From positions 496,001 through 560,000 of the forward strand of contig WFMF01000065.1 in the NCBI GenBank assembly GCA_011033025.1: a DNA stretch of 64,000 nucleotides, written 5' to 3'. Below are positions 24,129 through 36,375 of this stretch, piece after piece (position 1 is the stretch's first letter; each line of letters starts with the position of its first letter). The stretch comes from Beroe forskalii (Eukaryota > Ctenophora > Nuda > Beroida > Beroidae). A program made the position numbers and the translations under genes. The notes below the pieces were generated by a model. It was not told the origin of the DNA. It was given only the letters and a program-made list of their open reading frames with translations, and did no database searches.

Positions 24129-27100
24129 TGTACATTGTATATGTATTATACGTGGCGTGTACAATGTACATTGTGCATTGTAAGTGTGACTGCTTGCTGG
24201 GTGTTCAGAACTTTTTCAGAATTCAGATCGCGTGTTAATGATCGTTTTGGTGTTCCTGGGTCCCTGAGATTTGAATAATATTACGAATACGAGTCTCACT
24301 AACACTTGTTGGTACCAACGTCCAATTTTGCAGTAAGCATAAAATTGTCAATTTAATTAAATGAGTGTGCGACTTTTTCGTCGAAAGTTCAATTTCAGAA
24401 CCCAGGATAAGCAAAACGAAATCAATTGCGGGACTGACTATATAAATTATAGCGATTTCATTGTTGAAATTGACAAATTAGAGTTTGTTGAGGAGCCCAT
24501 GTCAGGTTGATAAAGGTTAATTTTAGTTGTTTGTTTTGGTGACAATGACTATTGACTACCAGTGTGTGCCAGTGCTGAGCTTTTGGTTTGAATGTGCAAT
24601 GCTACGTTACATTTGACATCACTTTGAAGATTATATAATGATCTAGTAGGGGTTTGAAATACTCTAGATAATCAATTAATATACTTTACATGATATGATT
24701 AAATTTAATTTATTTCAATACAATTGATATCGCAATCACAGACCATGATGCAAAAATATTTTCAACTATCTTCTTCTAGTACGATTTATACTATCCAATT
24801 TCGAGTAATTTTGGTTGTAGCTCGGTGCTCAAGATTTGAACCAATACATTTAAGTTACTCAATGTTTGAATTAAAGTCTTGCCAATTTGATGAAGCAAAT
24901 TATGAATCAATAGCCCTTACCGTGCTCATTAGAAAAAAAATCTAATACAAACATACAAACTCGAGAACGAATACTAAGTATTGAGTATCGCAACCAGAAT
25001 ATATCCGAGATATTTCTTGTTGATGATAATACTGGTCTGTAGCTGCCAAATTATGTACCATCCACTGCATATTTTCATAATTGAAAATTAAAATATTGCC
25101 ATGGAATGATGAAGAATTGAAAATATTTTGCATCGATAACGATATGAGTACCCTAGTTTTGATGTTCTAGGTACTAAAGTTATTCATGTTCCATGATAGT
25201 TTTTATGACATATTATATCTGACATCAGTGATTGAAAGTAATAGCTGAACAACCACGCAGTTTTCACAGTGTCGTGCATAGAATTCCAAGTTGCAGTTCT
25301 CGCCTCAAGTCAAAATTGCTATCAAAGGTGAATAGTGTGATAAATGCAAATACCGCACGCATTCTGCTCAGTAATCTGGATTTTTGTGCACGCCACACAA
25401 AACATTGGGAAAGCTACCACGCGTGAAGCCTAGCTTTCAACTACATCGATTGGAGACTTTATATTGATTCAATTGATTTGCTCATAAGATGAGATTGAGG
25501 TTATCAAAGCCCTATTTTAACAAAATATACATCACAAATATGACGCATTTATTAATATTAATTTTATGTATGCGTCAAAGTTTTAACGTGATAAAAGTGT
25601 TTTACCCACTTATATAATAAATGATATTTTAATGATAGCAGGATGAGTTTATTTCATGCACTTTCCGTGCAAAATTAATTTATTATTAATATTATTTTTC
25701 TAATACTGTACTTATTTTCCTGGCTTGAACTTGAAATTAATCATTGCCTATATAAACATTTATGTTAATAAAACTTTTATATGATGATAAAAATTAGTGT
25801 ATGTAGTTGATTATAATAGGAATAGTTTAGCTTTGATTACTAGATCAATAGGCGATTAATCTAGATGTAAATTTTTGATTATATACGAGATCGATCATTG
25901 AATGTAACCGAAGAATATTCCTCTTTTCTGATGCGAGACTGAATATTATATTTTGCGGAAGGGAATTTTCTTCCTTTTATTTTACAAGCCTAGGTCCCCA
26001 ACGGCCCTGAGCAAAAAGACCGTCCCCCGCTGAAAAGACGAAAAGTATCAAGTCATGGCAGAAAGTAACATCCAAGGTGTCACCGCATCGGAGAATGATT
26101 CTGAAATTTTCAGCCCTGCACCATTAGTACGTACGTGATATTGATTCAACAGTAGAACTGCGTACGTGCATGGACCGCGCCAGGTGGAAATTTCAGACTG
26201 ATTGTCATTTCTCTAAGTAGCGACACCCGTGTAACCCTTGACGTCTCGTACCAGAATACCCAACCATTTGTAGATTCAAGTTCTGTGTTACTGATAGTTC
26301 TGTTCGTTTTCTTCAGTTGTTTGATTCTTATATCCGTATGATCTATAGTTCTCATTTTAATGAATATATTTCCTACCGTTTTTGCTACTTATAGTGATAT
26401 AGTACAGTAATCCTGGTATTAGTAAGAACTTGAATTAAGTAGGTATTGAAGTTCGTTCTTTTGTTTAACTCTAGGGTATAGTTTCAGTATTTGATTTTAG
26501 ATCAGGAGGTTCTGGACGAATGTCGTGTTGAGATTTAATTACATATTTATGTTAGATCTAGCTACATTTTCGACACTTTTCCTTTCAATAGGAACATATT
26601 ACGATCTAAAAAGATACGAAACTAGCGAGGCAGCTTATGATTGACTTCCCGATATGATGGGTAGATCTAATCGTCCGGTAACTAATTTTTTGGAATTTAT
26701 ATAAAAGGAATTAGCAAACCATTTCTATAACGTCAAGTTTGGTTCGGGATTGTTCGCAAGGAATAATTCCTTGCCCTCAAAATGAATCACGAATCGTTGC
26801 CGATTATTTTACATGACCTGAGTCTTAAATCTCGTTATAAAACATTAAAACAACCCGGACACAGATATTCGTGTGAACAATCCCTGGTGAAGTGAAATAA
26901 CGCATGTGTATGCACATGCGGGATCAGTTGAATGATGGATCGATCATAAAGACGCTCGTTACACATGTTCCCGCTAACAGATAATAAGCGCCTCTATCGA
27001 TGATCCTTCATTTAATCGATCCATATGAACGGATAGTACTATAGAGCTATAATCCGTTTGATACAGGTTCCGCTGACAATAATGATTCCAAGATAAGATT

Positions 27101-29017
27101 GTCATGATTATTTGAAATCTGCGTTGAAAGACAGAATAATATTTCACAATGAATAGTATTTCGCATGACAATTGAAGGTATGTTAAATTATTGAAGCTGT
27201 GAGTTGTAGTGGGTCAACATGGTATATTGTGATATTCCCGGTATTTTGTTTAACAAATAAATTATAATTATGTTCTTTGACATTATGTCCGATATATATA
27301 CGGATATATATTTGGAGACAAGGGTCACAATAAATTATGAAATAATAATATAAGCCAAATTGTTTGGTCCAGATTTGAATGATGCTTTATTGATGTTTGA
27401 ACCAGTGCGTAGGAGTCGCTTTGATTATTGTCAAGGGAACAACTAACGTAGATTTTGCAAGGAATCTAATGGAGACTTTAGATAATATAATGCTTGTACC
27501 GTATAGAATGATTAAAATATGAATCTAATTAAAAGTTGAAGAATCCCTTGATGATAATATTGTGAAATGTCCAGTCTATTTGATTCTCATTGGAACTTGA
27601 GGAATGATAAACGGAGAAAACCTTTATGATAAACTCATACCTGTGAAATTGTTTTTAAACATAATCGAGGAACCTTCAGTTGTTTTGATTTTCTTATCAT
27701 TGAAATGTGAATCTGTTGATGAACTAGCTAATTTTTAAAATAGTGCTGATTAACATAATCAGTTCCAATTTTCCTAAGATAAATTTTGAAACTTGAAGTA
27801 TCAAAATTACTGACAACAAAAAGACGTTGTTATCAGAAAAATTTATCTCATATTTTTCGCCAAAGGTTTTCTCTACTCTTTTCATCATAATAATATAATA
27901 TTTAATTGTATAGCATTTGATTATGCTGCCCAGCTGATTGTTTTTATAAGCTGATTGTTTTTATAAGCTTTTTATTTATCGTATCAATCAAAAGTTGTTT
28001 TTTGCAGTTTCCGAGTATTATTCCATCTCAATAATTCCAATCAATTGTTAGCAACGGTTCTTGCTCATTTTTTGTGTGTGCCGTAGAAATTGCTCTGTTT
28101 TCGTTGAGACACACCAAACCATGAGACATGCATCATTGTTGATATTTAAATAAAGATTGAAAAGTTCCAAATTTCCAATGTATTTAGATAGGAATAAACA
28201 AAACAAGACTCCTCTGATAACATGCATATAATTAAAAACTGAGTCGCAATTCTGAATTCACTGAATATCAATATAAGAAAGTAGTATAAACTTATAAAAA
28301 AAGTATTATAGATGAAAGATTTCAACACGATTAATTTCTATACAATAAATTCATCAATGGGCGTGAATATTGATCGGAATCTCTTGAAAGAGTAACAATA
28401 TCAGATTAGATATGCCCTAACAGTCTGGTCATCGGTGTCTTAACATCAGTTTTGTTATGAAGGCAAGGTGAATGTAATGCCTACAAAATGCGCTAATATT
28501 AATCGGTGTAGTGCCTAAAATTTTAGAATGTAATGATATTACAATCCAGGCTGCTATTTAGCTATTCGTAGATTCCTATGGAAACATGTTTAATTTCAAC
28601 TTTGAACCAGTTGAAGATATTATGTTCTTTCAATATAATATTGCGATCTACGCGTTAACAACATTAAATTGGATACAAAAAAGATTTAGTACATCGGTGG
28701 CTCGATACGACATTTCTAAATTTATCCATTCCAATGCAGCGCAGTTTCGCTGAATCTCAACATAAACTCATATAAATGCAAAACCTATTATGGTGTTATA
28801 ACAGGGGGAGATTATTGTTACTGAGTTGACTTCTGTTCACTTGAAGACATTAATTTAAAAGCTAATTTCAAAGTTCAATCTTTCATTTAATTAATGTCTG
28901 TGCTATATACTACATAATGTAGGTAATATAACACTTCCACAATTCTAATCAAACTATGTGTAAAGGTGCGGTTGTGTGAGTCGGAAACCGTTTTGCGCAA
29001 CCCCTCGCACCTAAGCC
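24129..29017. other. Intergenic region of about 4.9 kb, no gene seen
   Basis: Strongly AT-rich, with frames up to 73 codons only. The GPCR 3'UTR is presumed to start here, and the SMARCB1 promoter and 5'UTR should lie near its right end. No conserved core promoter element, RNA gene or tandem repeat was recognised. Confidence 0.5.
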
Positions 29018-29175
29018 ATGGGCCGAAGTAAGGACAAGGATGAACGGGACGAGCCGATCGTGACGACGGGCCGAAAGCCGGACAGATTCGTGATAGATGA
29101 CTCGGGGGAGCTGTACATGATCGGTAGTGAGGTGGGCGCCCACCTCAAGATGACACGCGGTCTGCTCTACAGGAA
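29018..29175 (+). CDS. SMARCB1: SMARCB1 exon 1
   Basis: ATG at 29018 (GCCATGG context). It encodes a charged leader (MGRSKDKDERDEP) and then the family hallmark DDSGELYMIGSEVG, which corresponds to DDGEFYMIGSEVG of the human protein, followed by a R-G-x-LY-x-K helix. The donor is AGGAA|GTATGTG, phase 2, joining to exon 2 to complete KYPGLWRK. The open frame continues to 29239 as intron read-through. The DNA just past the donor repeats GTATGTGG and GGGTATAGTATGTG. Confidence 0.92.
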
Positions 29176-30161
29176 GTATGTGGGATGGGGTATGCTGGGT
29201 ATAGTATGTGGAGGTGGGATGCAAGGTATAGCATCTTAGTTTGTGAATTTGGGGTAAAATGGTGGGTATAGTATGTGTATGGTTGGGAGGCTGTCAGGGT
29301 GGAGTATGGTGGGTAGGATGCTGAGTGAGTGAAGATTTGTAGAGAACAAAGAGGTTTCGGCCCTTCACTGCTTACAACTGCAAGGCTGGGCCAACCCAAT
29401 GGAAGTGGAAGAGACGAGTGATGACAAAATCGATACGTAAAGGCACAATTTAGTTTATAAAACGACTCAATTAGTAGGTGACACAATTTGTTTTTGCACT
29501 AAAAAATTTTCATGTTCGGGAAATAAATAAATAGATGACAAAAATATGCCTGGAAAATGATACAATTATTTTACAAGTAACTAGTAAGCTACAGCACAGC
29601 CTATGAAAATTTAGCATTTCTCTGCCGATTGGACAGCCGGGCGACTTACTTTTGTTTTCGGAGTTGTTCAAGATTGCTGCTGGAAGCTCGAAAGCCGAAG
29701 CTTTGCCTCTCCTGTTTGTTCCCAGATTGAGAATGCGTTCTGATAAATTGATCAGGCTCTCCGCTCTTAGAACTGTCAGTACTCAGTAATTCAGAATTTA
29801 ATCACCCTAGCACCCAGTATTTAATGCTTTAATGGTTTAACGGTGAGAGCTTTCAATCATGTTATGTCTGTTAACAGAAATGCATTTTAAAATGCTTTTG
29901 ATGCGACAGTCTGAGTTATCGCCAATTCTAGCCATGCGTAGAAAGCCAATGAATATAATATGTAACCTTTTACGTATTGATACCTTGACTTTATAGACAC
30001 AGACGTTTCATGGATCAATATAATTGTGGTGTATGTTAGTTATCTTAAATGGCATTCAAACGAACCATGTTCTGTGTTCATGTACCTAAATAATATCGTC
30101 ATTCATCTCCCAAGAAACAAATATCGTTTCAAACGAATATTATTTGACAAGAGGGATTATA

Positions 30162-30451
30162 CCTTACAAGATAAAATAACATGGGACAATAACTCCGAGG
30201 ATCGAAATTTTGGGGGTTCGAAAACATGGAGATTTTTTCAAGAATCCCCGAATTTCGTACCATAAATAAAATAAGGGGATTTTTACCCATTTTTTAAATT
30301 TTAAAGAATAAGGTTATTTTTTGGGAATAAATCAGAACTTCAGAAAGGCCAATATCACTGAGGTGATCGATGTAGTAGAAGTTCCAGTACAAGATCCCTT
30401 TATAACTCAATTATTTTCAAATATCGAACCTTTTAAATATGTCTTGTAAGG
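30162..30451. mobile_element. TA-flanked MITE (family also at 55173), in SMARCB1 intron 1
   Basis: It begins CCTTACAAGATAAAATAACA and ends with the reverse complement TCTTGTAAGG, with TA directly outside both ends. A 381-bp relative in the opposite orientation lies at 55173-55553 and shares the termini and interior blocks such as GATCGAAATTTTGGG. TA target duplication points to the Tc1/mariner group. Noncoding. Confidence 0.8.
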
Positions 30452-30630
30452 TATTATATTTGCTGCTGCATAAAGCACTCTGTATTGCTCTACTAGCTTA
30501 ATATCACGTCTGTTATGATTTAAATGGCCTGGGAATTGATAAAGACGGGTAATTTCTTTCACTAATTAGGTGGTATTGGTAAAAATCCAGCCATATAATT
30601 TAAGTTGCAACCATCTATCTTTAATTCCAG

Positions 30631-30778
30631 GTACCCGGGCCTTTGGCGTAAGCAGGCATCATTTGACGAGCGAAAGAGGATAGAATCACAAGGAATCATA
30701 TCTGCCCAGAGTACCAATAACATCACACTGGTCCGAGCTACGGAAATAGATGATATCATCGATGGATTGGATGACAAG
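30631..30778 (+). CDS. SMARCB1: SMARCB1 exon 2
   Basis: Acceptor AATTCCAG|G at 30630/30631, donor GACAAG|GTATGG at 30778/30779. The first base completes the codon split with exon 1, and the exon ends in phase 0. It encodes YPGLWRKQASFDERKRI, matching human YPSLWRRLATVEERKKI, then a helix ending EIDDIIDGLDDK, matching EVEEILDGNDEK. It lacks the 9-residue optional segment of the longer vertebrate isoform. This completes the N-terminal DNA-binding domain. Confidence 0.92.
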
Positions 30779-31619
30779 GTATGGTGCATGCCGAAATACC
30801 AACATTTTAGAAAGGCGTATTTATTTATTTAAGTTTGTGACCCCTAATTTTGCTGAGTACAGTATACATGGTCTGTGTTCGGTCACCGCTTTTCCATGCG
30901 ACCCTTCTAATGCAATGCGTGTTCGTAGTACTAGATTCTATATACAATGTACATTGTGCAATGTTGTATACAGTATACACTGGACTATACATTGGTGTTA
31001 TGTTTAGTCTTTACTCAATTGTCAAAACAATTTCAGTACAAGATTGGATCAGAGCCTGTAAAAAGGCAAGATAACGTAAGTAAAATTTAACATGAAAACC
31101 ATGATTTTGACTAGTGACTACTTCAATCACTTTACTTCGTCGACTCGCCGAGTTCTTTTTGTTCGAAATTTCCCGGGGTTACCGCACGCGCGAACTCCAA
31201 ATGCTTTAATAATCTCTGGCTCGCGCATAAAACCAATTAAGTGTATACATCACGTACGCTCTTTTAATACACGATGTATTTGCATTATTAATGTGGCAGA
31301 TGTCTGCAATCAATCCACATTCCCCATGGTCCCAGTAAATTGACTTTCTTACAAAGGCACCTCTTAGTATTGAGTCTGTTCAATGGCATCAACCTATATT
31401 TTTGTAAACACGTTAGATATGATTAGTGCAACGGATCCAGTGGACATACCTTAAACTCCAATATTTGGGTTAAATATAGTCGGTTAATTATATACGGTCA
31501 ATACACACTTTCGTTTTGGAATTACCGCATCAATTCATGCAATAAATGCACGAGCTTGCGAGTACATTTGTTGGAGTAATTGAACGAACTTGCAAGTGTA
31601 ATTACGATGGTAATTCTAA

Positions 31620-33104
31620 GGCCCCCGTAACGTTCGTCGGTCGATCGAGTGGAGTTGGTCGATCGATCAACTTCATTGGAACAAATGATGTGTTTGACTG
31701 GCCCCTAATGACTTGAATCGTGTTTAAATGTGCAATATTTAGTTGTTTCGCTACTAGCTCAAAGATTTTCTATTATAATAATAATAATTATAATTTCGTA
31801 AGAGCACGTGAATAATGTTTGTGCTCCCGTACACAATTAAATTTGAGCTTGCCAAGAAAATATCAAGAGAAATGAATGCAAACGGGAGAAAAGAGGTGCC
31901 GTTGCTATGGAGATTGGATATTTGCGCACGTGCAGCATAAAGTAGTTCGCAATGTAGTGTTACTATTACGTGATTTTAGTGATTTAAGCTGTAGAGATGT
32001 TGCTTTTGAATGCTGATTTTTTTTAAATTCGTAGTTCATGAGGCATGTAGGGTTATTTTGGACGACAGTTATTACAAAAATATCTATGCAGTAGACTTAG
32101 AGTTCAACCGATAAAATAAATTCGCATCGAACGATGTCTACGTCTCGGCGTGTTTCAAAATTAATGAGAAGTTCACGAAGTTCGATTCAGAGCACTTCAC
32201 GTAAACGTAAGGGAAAACAAAATTACTGAACTAACAAACGCGACGCGCGCGCATTTTAATCTTGCGCGCAACGCAGAAACTCTGCGCGCGTTGCAAAGTT
32301 ATTTCAGATATAGTTACGAACTTACAAGACGAAATGCGGCGTAAAAATCATGAATTTGATTTTTGCGATTAGTCATACCAGACCTAAAATTAATCTTTAA
32401 GTTATTTTACATTTCTTACGCAGCTTTATTCAGTATACAAATGAAGGAAAAATAATAATTCACGGTAAGACCAGTCGAACAATGCGTTAGTGTCCCCTAA
32501 TGCCTAACCACGTACGCGTTGCAACTTCATTCCGTCATTTGCTCCTTTGACATCAACATTCACCTTTGTGCCATTATACAACGCACTTCGGTAACTTCAG
32601 TTCCTTTCAACCTATCTTTTTACTTACTTCATTCTGCTGTCCTTTGGTTTCATCTAACCAGATGCTTACGTGCGCACAGGCCACAGCCAGCCGCACAGAA
32701 TGTCAGAATAGGACGCGGGTTAGGGCAAGCTGTTGGTAACTTGGAACGAGGCGGCGCGTAGCATAGCAGGCCCACCGGGCCTGCTAGTAATAATAATAAT
32801 AAAAGGGTAATGGTATTTAACCATCACAATTAACATAAGCAATATATAAATAACAATGGTAACTTTCTTACGCACCATTTAACTCAGGTGCCCATTAAAC
32901 ATAATTGAAAAATCATTCATAAATATTTAAACAAGAATTGCGCCTGCACCGACACGATTATTGTTGTTTCCGTAGGCCGTATGCAGGCGCTTAATTTCCC
33001 TCCCCCGCGGTGCTTGATGTGACCTTTAAAACACATCAGTTGATCAAATGAAGTTGATCGATCGACCAATTCCATTCGATCGACCGACGAACGTTACGGG
33101 CGCC
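31620..33104. mobile_element. Harbinger-like nonautonomous DNA transposon (1485 bp) in SMARCB1 intron 2
   Basis: Terminal inverted repeats of about 58 bp: the left begins GGCCCCCGTAACGTTCGTCG, and the right, reverse complemented, begins GGCGCCCGTAACGTTCGTCG. Both continue through GGTCGATCGATCAACTTCATT with few mismatches. The flanks are TAA at 31617-31619 and TAA at 33105-33107, a 3-bp target duplication typical of PIF/Harbinger. No transposase frame is present. Inside lie a GC palindrome (GCAGGCCCACCGGGCCTGC, about 32768) and a (TAA)n run that could be the 3' end of an inserted SINE. Confidence 0.8.
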
Positions 33105-33222
33105 TAACGCCCAAGTATGTATTTACTGTATTATATACACATCAATCAAAGGAGAAGGTTTGAAACTTAGAACATTTTATTATGAAGAACGTATTCAAAC
33201 TCAATGATTTATTAAAAATCAT

Positions 33223-33912
33223 CGTTGTTAACAAAGTAACAACGGCACCTCGTTAACAACGGTACCTCGTTAACAACGGTACCTTATTAACAACGGTACC
33301 TTATTAACAGCGGTACCTCGTTAACAACGGTACCTTGTTAACAACAGTACCTTGTTAACAACGGTACCTTGTTAACAACAGTACCTCGTTAACAACGGTA
33401 CCTTGTTAACAACGGTACCTTGTTAACAACAATACCTCGTTAACAACGGTACCTTGTTAACAACGGTACCTCGTTAACAACGGTACCTTGTTAACAACAG
33501 TACCTTGTTAACAACGGTACCTTGTTAACAACAGTACCTCGTTAACAACGGTACCTTGTTAACAACGGTACCTTAATAACAACGGTACCTCGTTAACAAC
33601 GGTACCTTGTTAACAACGGTACCTTGTCAACAACGGTACCTTGTTAACAACGGTACCTCGTTAACAACGGTACCTTATTAACAACGGTACCTTATTAACA
33701 GCGGTACCTTAATAACAACGGTACATCGATAACAACGGTACCTCGTTAACAACGGCACCTCGTTAACAACGGTACCTCGTTAACAACGGTATCTCGTTAA
33801 CAACGGTACCTCGTTAACAACGGTACCTTATTAACAACGGTAGGTACCTTATTAACAACAGTACCTCATTTACAACGGTACCTTATTTAAAACGGTACCT
33901 TATTAACAACAA
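33223..33912 (+). repeat. 17-bp minisatellite, about 40 units
   Basis: The unit is GGTACCTCGTTAACAAC, with T/C variation at position 8. Each unit holds two 6-bp palindromes, GGTACC and GTTAAC. It lies in SMARCB1 intron 2, about 100 bp past the Harbinger-like element. Confidence 0.95.
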
Positions 33913-33994
33913 ATTAAGCAAGACAAGACAAGAAAACAAGGCAACTTAGGCAAGAAAATTAAAAGAAATAATGACGAGAACTGCAACACAGGTC

Positions 33995-34195
33995 TTTATA
34001 TATGCCGGCTGACACCACTCAGTCATCGATGACGAACAGCGACGTATGCTCATTCCACATACCAACTCTATGACGTTGACACCACTCAGCACCCAATCAA
34101 GCATGACGAATAGCGTTACGTGCACATACCAACTCTATGACGTTGACACCACTCTGCACCCAATCAGACATGACGAATAGCTTCCTCGACGAGTG
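33995..34195 (+). repeat. Imperfect tandem repeat of about 60-70 bp, three units
   Basis: The shared core is CATACCAACTCTATGACGTTGACACCACTC, found twice in full and once in part, with CATGACGAATAGC at unit ends. Confidence 0.75.
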
Positions 34196-34480
34196 ATGAC
34201 TAGCCCTCCTACTGCTACCGCGCCTTCCTTGACGAGTAATGATCAACCCCTCTTACTGCTACCACGCCTTCCTTGACGAGTGATGACCAGCCCTTCCTAC
34301 TCCTACCACGCCTTCTTTGACGAGTGATGACGAGCCCCCCTACTCCAACCACGCCTTCCTTGATGAGTGATGACCAGCCCCTCCTACGCCTACCACGCCT
34401 TGACGAGTGATGACTCATCACTCATCAAGGAAGGCGTGGTTTGAGGAGGAGGGGTAGATCATCACTTGTCAAGGAAGGGT
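34190..34480 (+). repeat. Tandem repeat of about 45 bp that ends in an inverted unit
   Basis: Units contain CCTTCCTTGACGAGTGATGA and CTACCACG. At about 34406-34424 a perfect palindrome (GAGTGATGACTCATCACTC, arms of nine around a central C) flips the array, and the following unit reads in the opposite orientation. Confidence 0.85.
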
Positions 34481-34519
34481 CAGCGTGTGTTGTGCCTTTC
34501 GTGTTTGATCACAAGCGCA

Positions 34520-35760
34520 TGCCTTCCTCCTGCTCCTACCATGACTTCCTCCTGCTCCTACCATGACTTCCTCCTGCTCCTACCATGCCTTCCTCCTACT
34601 CCTACCACGCCTTCCTCCTGCTCCTACCATGCCTTCCTCCTGCTCCTACCATGCCTTCCTCCTACTCCTACAATGCCTTCATCCTGCTCCTACCATGCCT
34701 TCCTCCTACTCCTACCACGCCTTTCTCCTTCTCCTACCACGCCTTCCTCCTGCTCCTACCATGCCTTCCTCTTGTCCTGCTCCTACCATGCCTTCCTCCT
34801 GCTCCTACCACGCCTTCCTCCTGCTCCTACCATGCCTTCCTCCTGCTCCTACCATGCCTTCCTCCTACTCCTACAATGCCTTCATCCTGCTCCTACCATG
34901 CCTTCCTCCTACTCCTACCACGCCTTTCTCCTTCTCCTACCACGCCTTCCTCCTGCTCCTACCACGCCTTCCTCCTACTCCTACAATGCCTTCATCCTGC
35001 TCCTACCATGCCTTCCTCCTACTCCTACCACGCCTTTCTCCTTCTCCTACCACGCCTTCCTCCTGCTCCTACCATGCCTTCCTCTTGCTCCTACCATGCC
35101 TTCCTCCTGCTCCTACCACACCTTCCTCCTACTCCTACCACGCCTTCCTCCTTCCCCTACCACGCCTTCCTCCTGCTCTTACCATGCCTTCCTCCTACTC
35201 CTGAAATGCCTTCATCCTGCTCCTACCATGCCTTCCTCCTACTCCTACCATGTTTTTCCTCCTACTCCTACCATGCCTTCCTCCTACTCCTACCACGCCT
35301 TCCTTCTACTCCTACCACGCCTTTTTCCTTCTACTACGCCTTCCTCCTTCCCCTACCACGCCCTACTCTTACTCCTACCATGCCTTCCTCCTGCTCCTAC
35401 CATGCCTTCCTCCTGCTCCTACCATGCTTTCCTCCTACTCCTACCACGCCTTCCTCCTTCTACCACGCCTTCCTCCTTCCCCTACCACGCCCTACTTCTA
35501 CTCCTACCATGCCTTCCTCCTGCTCCTACCATGCATTCCTCCTACTCCTACCACGCCTTCCTCCTACTCCTACCACGCATTCCTCCTACTCCTACCACGC
35601 CTTCCTCCTTCTACCACGCCTTCCTCCTTCCCCTACCACGCCCTACTCCTAATCCTACCATGCCTTCCTCCTGCTCCTACCATGCCTTCCTCCTGCTCCT
35701 ACCACGCCTTCCTCCTGCTCAGTACTCCTACCATGTCTTCCTCCACTCCTACCATGCCTT
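34520..35760 (+). repeat. 22-bp minisatellite, about 56 units
   Basis: The unit is CTCCTACCATGCCTTCCTCC plus TG, TA or TT, with CATGCC/CACGCC alternation. Neither the unit nor its variants contain a stop in any plus-strand frame, giving spurious overlapping open frames of 441, 355 and 213 codons (PTMPSSCSYHAFLLLLP repeats). Not a gene. Confidence 0.95.
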
Positions 35761-35929
35761 GACGAATAATGACAAGCCTAAGTATGTCTAGAGTATGCGC
35801 CATCTTGCGGTATACTCCAGACAGAAACCGTGTTTTGGCATTTGTGAGTCAAATGTGTCTCATTGTATCTGACACTAGCACGTTATATTGTGTGTATCTG
35901 ACACTAGCACCTCAGACAGAATATCCTGA

Positions 35930-36046
35930 AACCTGCACATCAGACTTGAGACTACGTCTATCTGACATCAGCACGTGAGACTACGTCTATCTGACATCAG
36001 CACGTGAGACTACGTCTATCTGACACCAGCACGTGAGACTACGTGT
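35930..36046 (+). repeat. 29-bp tandem repeat, about four units
   Basis: The unit contains GAGACTACGTCTATCTGACA and TCAGCACGT. It lies about 90 bp before the acceptor of SMARCB1 exon 3. Confidence 0.85.
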
Positions 36047-36135
36047 TTGCAAAACCATCAACCATGAGTGTAGGCTTGATTTTGGACCAATATAATATTT
36101 GACCCTCCACATCTCTAACAGACTCCCTCCCCCAG

Positions 36136-36308
36136 AAAGACGAAGGTTCGACCCCTGCGCGCAGGACCCGGGGGTCGCGCCCCAACCCCTCGTGGGTGCC
36201 GCAGACAGTGCCCGCCACGCAGTCCCACCACCTGGACGCTGTGCCCACTGCCACCCCCGTCAGCAGGTCCCGCTTCCTGACCAAGCGGGTCCGCAGCAGC
36301 CCTATCAT
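36136..36308 (+). CDS. SMARCB1: SMARCB1 exon 3 (linker)
   Basis: Acceptor CTCCCTCCCCCAG at 36135. Reads in phase 0 from exon 2. It encodes a basic Arg/Pro-rich stretch and then SWVPQTVPATQSHHLDAVPT, matching human QWVPTLPNSSHHLDAVPC. It ends KRVRSSPI plus two bases (AT) at donor GTAAGTAC, phase 2. The human exon 4/5 junction is, to my knowledge, also phase 2 at the equivalent codon, so the intron position is conserved. GC content is much higher than in the flanks. Confidence 0.92.
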
Positions 36309-36375
36309 GTAAGTACGCTTCTAGTTCTATCATGTGAGTACTGCCATTCTATCATCTGAGTACTCCGATTCTAGG
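36302..36375 (+). repeat. Tandem copies of exon 3 end plus 5' splice site
   Basis: CTATCATGTAAGTAC (36302), CTATCATGTGAGTAC (36327) and CTATCATCTGAGTACT (36349) repeat with 25- and 22-base periods. The first copy is the real exon end with its donor. The second keeps a consensus-like donor (GTGAGT), and the third has lost the GT. Confidence 0.8.

Noticed and set aside
33223..33912. CRISPR-like regular repeat
   Set aside because: The 17-bp units are contiguous with no spacers, in animal DNA; a minisatellite.
34466..35791. Open frames of 441, 355, 213 and 170 codons
   Set aside because: By-products of the 22-bp minisatellite, which is open in every plus-strand frame.
36039..36359. Three open frames over SMARCB1 exon 3
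   Set aside because: Different frames from the one that matches SWVP...HHLDAVP. They only reflect the exon's high GC.
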